Shown here piece after piece: positions 60,134 through 64,000 of a stretch of DNA of 64,000 nt. Position 1 is the first letter of the stretch; each line of letters opens with the position of its first letter. Origin of the DNA: Albula goreensis. Taxonomy: Eukaryota > Chordata > Actinopteri > Albuliformes > Albulidae. A program made the translations under genes and the position numbers. The stretch is from positions 33,558,052 to 33,622,051 of the forward strand of contig CM040747.1 of the NCBI GenBank assembly GCA_022829145.1, in the 5' to 3' direction. The notes below the pieces were generated by a model. The model made no database searches. It was not told the DNA's origin and saw nothing but the letters and a program-made list of their open reading frames with translations.

Positions 60134-63100
60134 GTACGGAAGCCTGACTCAGATAATGATCTGATCCGAAAATCAGTTAGCTGTGTCACTGTTCGCTTGC
60201 AGTTAAAGTGTGTTAGTTATCTGGAAGAATGCTTTACCTTTTTCAAAGAATAAGCCCTAAGGAATGTTTGACATATGAACTAGATCAGTGTTTTGTTTAT
60301 TATTATTTACAGGGAAATGCCAACATGGGGCCAATTAAGTCCTTTTGTGTACTTAGCAGTAATTCAGAATGTTTCAAGTTCTGTATGTGCATTCTATTGA
60401 GCCATACATCAGACCACTCTTAAGCGTTAGCACAATCACTGTAAAACTATGGAAATTTTTGGGAACCAAGCCTAGCTCCATGTAAAACCGGAGTTTCCCC
60501 AATATTGTTAAGATATAGCTAACCGTGTGCTAAAATACTTTGGTTTAAAAACAAAAACTATACTAGCACTGGGTCAAACTGCTGTACCTTAATAATATCC
60601 TTGTATTTAATTGTGTATTTTAATGAATTTTTCCTGACAAGATTATTGTTTCTCCTCAACAAAAGGGCCTTTGAATGTGAGCTTCAGATGTGCCATGGAG
60701 ATGACCTCCTAGAAGTTTGGAACAGGTAAATGAAACAGATTTTGAACTGTGGCGGTTAGTTTGCGCTGTTTTGTCAAACTTTACTGGTTTGTATCAGTCA
60801 CCGGATTTTGGCAATTCCAGTCACAAGCAGCAGGTGGTGCTGCAAAATTTTGCTCAATCTGCCCTTTTTTTTTTGCAGATATTTAACATGGACACTGCAG
60901 ATTTTCCCCCAGGGTGGAAAAGAGAGTAACCTGTGTGTCCTTTTGGAGAGGGCTGTCATGCAATTGGTAGATGAAAAGAAATACCACAACGATGCCCGTT
61001 ACGTTCATCTCTGGATCAAATTAGTGAGTGGCCCTGAAGGGGACAGTCCGTCTCAGTTGTGTGCGTTAAATTGCATTTTTTTCACGTTGTGCCGCCATTT
61101 TGAGACGTCTAAAGTGTTCCTGATTCCCCTCACATTACAGGCAGAGAACAGCACGGACCCTCTAGACGTGTACAGCTACATGCATGCTGAAAAGATTGGA
61201 GATAGATCTGCGGTCTTCTACATTGCCTGGTCCGAGGAACTGGAGAAACGGGGCGATTCTGAGAAAGTGGACGCAATATATCAAGATGGGATCAAGTGCA
61301 AGGCTGAGCCCATTGACAGTTTGCTGCGGGCATATAAGTAGTTGCTTTTCCCCTCTTTCATTTACGAGCTTCCTATTTCCTGTGTTCTCCGGACAGGGCA
61401 TAGTCTGACCCGTTCTCCCGCTGGTTTCCCAGGAATTTCCAGGTACGCACGTCGCACCAGGTTATGTCGGCTACGGGGGACAAAGGGAAGGAAAAGCAAA
61501 GCTCAGAGGAATTGTCACCCCAGGAAACGTCCCTGACGGACCGAAAGCTGAGGGGGAAGAAGGGGGACACACCCTGCCCTCTAAATAAGAAACTTGGTGG
61601 GTTGTCTTCGCTTTGAGTGAAATGGAAATTTTCTGGATCTATAGAAAGACCTGCATACCAGAAGAGCTTCTGTGGGCTTTATTTTTTTTTCTTAATTTCT
61701 TTCTTTCATACTTGTTGGCAACAGGTCACCGTCAAAGCCTGAGCTTGCAGCTACCTGCTGCCGCTCTTGATTTTCAGACCAATCTGCTCGCAACGTTCAA
61801 CGAGAATCAGTCTGAAATTCCCAACGCAGATCTCTTCGGTTCGAAGTCCGGCTCCTGGAAGGTTCGGCCCAGTTCTCGCGCCAATGAGAGTGACCGCATA
61901 CCTGAACAACAGACTAGCGTCAAGGTGCATTATGGGAAGCGTTCCCTCTTTTTGATCCATGATGAAGTCTCTGAGATAATATATGCATATCTAAAATATG
62001 CAGCCCCGTTGCCCTTTCTGGTGAAGACAAAAGGTGTTCATCCATATTTTGTGTGATTCCAGAAGCTTCCGCAGTCCCCGGCTGATCGAAGCTCTGGGGA
62101 CTCATTCCCCAGGAAGCTGGACCCTCCCCTGGTGGATGAAGTGGATCAGCCTCCAGCAACCTCCGGCAGAGTGTATGCAAATGAAGGGTGAGCCCTCATT
62201 GGGTTACGCCGCTGTCAATCATGTGTTCCCCTGCAGGATAGCTGACCTGCACTGGCACAGTCTAGATTTGTGACCATACTAGGGCCCATACACTAGAATG
62301 GTCCTGTGCGTTTAGGGTAAAGCTCTCTGAAGCAGTGAGAAAAATGCTATTTTACACAAAAAAAGTGCAAATATAATTGAATTAACTTGTATTGAAAGTG
62401 CCCATCAAAATTTAGCGAGACCAATGAATATTGTATGAGTTGCTTTCATTTCTCATACAGAAGCTGGTGTTTGGTATTCAGATCTACTGCTTTGCTTTGT
62501 TCTCGGCTGGTGAAAGCTTACGATTAAGAAAAGCTTACGATACCAGGGAATGTGCTCTGCTAGTAAACCAATGTTCCGTATTAAGAAATGTTTCTGAAGT
62601 TAACTTCTGATCGAAGGTGACTTCTGATGTCTTCCGCGGTGCAGTCAGTGTGCGGAGCTGCCTAAGAGCCGACCCAAGTTCACCCTCAGAAATTGCAAGC
62701 AACAGTCAAATGACAGGAAGCCCCAGCCAGAAAAGTTATCTATCAGATAATCTGTATCAGACTGAGCATCTGGTACCAAGAATTTTCAGTCTTTCCAGGT
62801 CTGACATGCGTTGCTATGGTTCCCTGCCCCAGGGCGACATGCGAGGGCAACCGGGGGACAGATGCGGCGTTTTCACCGCCGAAGCGTAGGCCAGAGGCCA
62901 CGCCCCCCGTCGGCGCTAGGCCGCGGGAGCAGAGCATGTACCTCAAGGAGCCGCTGCAGCTCAACGGCGCCACCGAGTTGTGCTTCGAGGAAGTGCGGGC
63001 TTGGCGATACCAGCAGAGGGCCACTTTGGAACTGGCAGGTAGCGGCTATGTCACGGGAGGGATTTTTATGAGGGAAAATGTTTAGGGAAAATGGGAAATT

Positions 63101-64000
63101 TTCAAACTCGAAATGATTTGTATATCATATATAAAAAAACTTCCCCATGCCCCCATTAGAAAAGGAGGCTAAACTGAAGAGGGAGAAAGAGGAACTCAAA
63201 CTGCAGATCGAAGAAAAAGAACGGCTTCTCCAGCGGTACATCAACCAAACAACCACCCAGTGTACGGTGAGACAGTGTTTCTCCTTAGCGCGTATATCTG
63301 ACTTTATACTCTTTTTTTGTTTACTTTTGCAGCATTTTTAGACGCTTGATTGTCATAATGCTAACTGCGTATAAATATGCCCACTTCTGTTCCATGAATG
63401 GTCTCTATTTTTATTGTTTGTGCCTTCAGATAATGGAAACAATCTATATATCGTCTGCCTCTATTTACTGTAGTTACTTGATAATGGCTCGCTCCTAACT
63501 GCAGTCTCAGTATGACAGTTGTTTGGCCTAGCCTAGCCTAGCTAGATTAACTTCATATATTTTTAGTTATACAACCATGTCAAGATACCCCCCTCAGTGT
63601 GTGTGTACGAACATCATCCTTCCAAGTAAAAGTAGCTGCTCTATACAATCACTGAATTATAATAACCATGCCAAAAATCTGTACAGAGTTGTTGGAATGT
63701 TCTTGGAATGCATCCAGAAATGTTTTACATTAGATTTTACATTACATTACAAATGTTTTACAAATGAAATTGAAGAAATGGGCTAAGACCTAGAGTTCAG
63801 CACAGTTTGCAGTTGCCATCGGGCTTTTGGATTGTCTCTCCATTTTAACTTTCAGTGTAAATACATGTTTCAGCAACTTACTTTATTAACATTACTTCTT
63901 GTGAATTTATGTTTTAAACACTGAATGTCAGCCTGGACCCGCCCCAGCTGTGCCAAGTGTCGTCATTGCAGTGCCCAGTGTCCATGACGGATCCAGCTCT
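59994..64000 (+). CDS. bub1b: bub1b (BubR1), N-terminal half, spindle-assembly checkpoint protein, cut by window end
   Basis: BubR1 is part of the mitotic checkpoint complex (with Mad2, Cdc20 and Bub3) that inhibits APC/C, and it acts at kinetochores. Exons: 59994-60133, 60666-60725, 60879-61023, 61141-61337, 61433-61596, 61725-61924, 62063-62187, then a less certain 62649-62734, 62799-63038 and 63160-63266. In this model the frame stays open for 488 codons. The Mad3/BUB1 TPR region is clear (FPQGGKESN, LLERAV, PLDVYSYMHAEKIGDRSAVF, DAIYQDGI, KAEP), as is the later MYLKEPLQ...ELCFEEVRAW segment followed by a coiled coil. PLDVYSY and KAEP favour BubR1 over BUB1. Most introns are only 95-155 bp, unlike spint1 and ppp1r14d. 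Both KEN boxes are absent. The kinase-like domain would lie beyond position 64000. Confidence 0.88.
60134..60665 (+). other. bub1b: bub1b intron after first coding exon
   Basis: 532 bp, the longest of the clearly defined bub1b introns. AT-rich with nothing recognised. Confidence 0.6.
60666..60725 (+). CDS. bub1b: bub1b exon: start of TPR region
   Basis: 60 nt, phase 2-2, between CAACAAAAG and GTAAAT. It encodes AFECELQMCHGDDLLEVWN, aligning with BubR1 RAFEYEI...DPLDVWDRY. Confidence 0.88.
60879..61023 (+). CDS. bub1b: bub1b exon: TPR region
   Basis: After a T-rich TTTTGCAG acceptor it reads RYLTWTLQIFPQGGKESNL, then CVLLERAVMQLVDEKKYHND and ARYVHLWIKL. PQGGKESN-x-x-x-LLERAV is diagnostic of the Mad3/BUB1 N-terminal domain. 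The donor is TTA/GTGAGT, phase 0. Confidence 0.95.
61141..61337 (+). CDS. bub1b: bub1b exon: TPR region, second part
   Basis: Encodes AENSTDPLDVYSYMHAEKIG, then DRSAVFYIAWSEELEKRG and VDAIYQDGIKCKAEPIDSLL. This matches the BubR1 pattern PLDMYSY..GIG...FY.SWAEE...ADAIFQEGI..KAEP. The donor is TATAA/GTAGTT, phase 2. Confidence 0.95.
61433..61596 (+). CDS. bub1b: bub1b exon after TPR domain
   Basis: After TTTCCCAG the frame gives KNFQVRTSHQVM (BubR1 has HRQFQARVSRQTL here), then a Lys/Ser-rich disordered stretch with LTDRKLRGKKG. It leaves in phase 1 at CTTG/GTGGGT. Confidence 0.9.
61725..61924 (+). CDS. bub1b: bub1b exon covering the second KEN-box position
   Basis: Enters in phase 1 (GGT) and encodes GHRQSLSLQLPAAALDF, then LLATFNENQSE, aligning with the ABBA-like TVFDENADE of BubR1. 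W280 to S291 reads WKVRPSSRANES. This aligns without gaps to the family stretch W....P.RAKEN, so the second KEN is NES here. The donor is AAG/GTGCAT, phase 0. Confidence 0.85.
62063..62187 (+). CDS. bub1b: bub1b Pro/Ser-rich exon
   Basis: 125 nt between GATTCCAG and GTGAGC. It encodes KLPQSPADRSSGDSFPRKLD, PPLVDEVDQPPATSGRVYAN and EG. No motif is recognised. It is accepted because of its splice sites and open frame between well-identified exons. Confidence 0.65.
62649..62734 (+). CDS. bub1b: tentative bub1b exon in the GLEBS interval
   Basis: With acceptor GTCAG at 62645-62648 and a weak donor AAAA/GTTATC, this 86-nt exon links the flanking exons with correct phases (2 in, 1 out). It reads VRSCLRADPSSPSEIASNSQ, then MTGSPSQK. 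It has no recognisable similarity, and the alternative acceptor four bases upstream breaks the frame. The Bub3-binding GLEBS motif expected here is not evident. Confidence 0.35.
62799..63038 (+). CDS. bub1b: bub1b exon with conserved EEVRAW segment
   Basis: After TCTTTCCAG, in phase 1, it runs LTCVAMVPCPRATCEG to EQSMYLKEPLQLNGATELCF and EEVRAWRYQQRATLELA. MYxKE....G..E..FEE.RA matches the BubR1 segment after the GLEBS motif. MVPC may correspond to the end of GLEBS (MTPC). The 3' end (GGCAG/GTAGCG) is firm. The 5' boundary is less so. Confidence 0.75.
63160..63266 (+). CDS. bub1b: bub1b coiled-coil exon
   Basis: After CCCATTAG it encodes EKEAKLKREKEELKLQIEEK, then ERLLQRYINQTTTQCT, a charged coiled coil as follows the FEE-RA segment in BubR1. 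The donor is ACG/GTGAGA, phase 0. Confidence 0.88.
63972..64000 (+). CDS. bub1b: possible start of the next bub1b exon, truncated by window edge
   Basis: CGTCATTGCAG followed by a phase-0 open stretch (CPVSMTDPA) at the right edge. Only 29 nt are visible, so the call is weak. The intron 63267-63971 shows nothing else. Confidence 0.3.

Noticed and set aside
1..64000. tRNA, rRNA, CRISPR or bacterial-type defence or biosynthetic system
   Set aside because: No tandem direct repeats with spacers, no cloverleaf with both A and B boxes, and no prokaryotic gene organisation. The sequence is clearly vertebrate.

Overview
The window is nuclear DNA from a ray-finned fish, most likely a teleost. Three things point to this. 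It has vertebrate split genes with canonical splice sites. It carries fish-type interspersed repeats: a deleted Tc1/mariner element, pogo/Tigger-like short elements, LINE 3' tails that run into TATC or TTATC repeats, a decayed tRNA-SINE, and very long CA and GA microsatellites. Its gene content also matches a known vertebrate neighbourhood. I cannot name the species. There is no prokaryotic system, CRISPR array, rRNA or convincing tRNA gene, and I see no previously undescribed multi-gene system.

Layout. Positions 1-29.3 kb are gene-poor: I recognise no exon on either strand, only repeats, microsatellites and a few CpG-dense patches that could be regulatory. From 42,381 down to 30,020 on the minus strand lies spint1 (hepatocyte growth factor activator inhibitor 1). 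It has ten coding exons encoding signal peptide, MANSC, PKD-like domain, Kunitz 1, LDLa, Kunitz 2, transmembrane segment and tail. From 46,430 to 54,729 on the plus strand lies a four-exon PPP1R14-family gene, called ppp1r14d mainly by position. The two genes are head to head, as SPINT1 and PPP1R14D are in human 15q15, and a CTCF-like site and a large CT/GA tract lie between them. From 59,994 to the right edge on the plus strand are the first ten or so coding exons of bub1b (BubR1, spindle checkpoint). Its kinase-like half lies outside the window.

Two observations stand out. First, the Kunitz-1 exon of spint1 is one base short (170 instead of 171 nt). The reading frame breaks just after the P1 arginine and stops at 34,178-34,180, while every other exon and splice site is intact. 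Second, the bub1b copy aligns well with BubR1 overall, but both positions where the family carries KEN boxes read otherwise (QGN and NES), and I could not recognise its Bub3-binding GLEBS segment. Each could be an assembly or gene-model artefact, an allele, or real divergence of one of two teleost duplicates.

The three genes do not form an operon-like unit. Spint1 is a membrane inhibitor of matriptase/HGFA-type proteases, Ppp1r14 proteins inhibit PP1 when phosphorylated, and BubR1 is a mitotic checkpoint protein. Their proximity is conserved synteny and is not evidence of a shared pathway.
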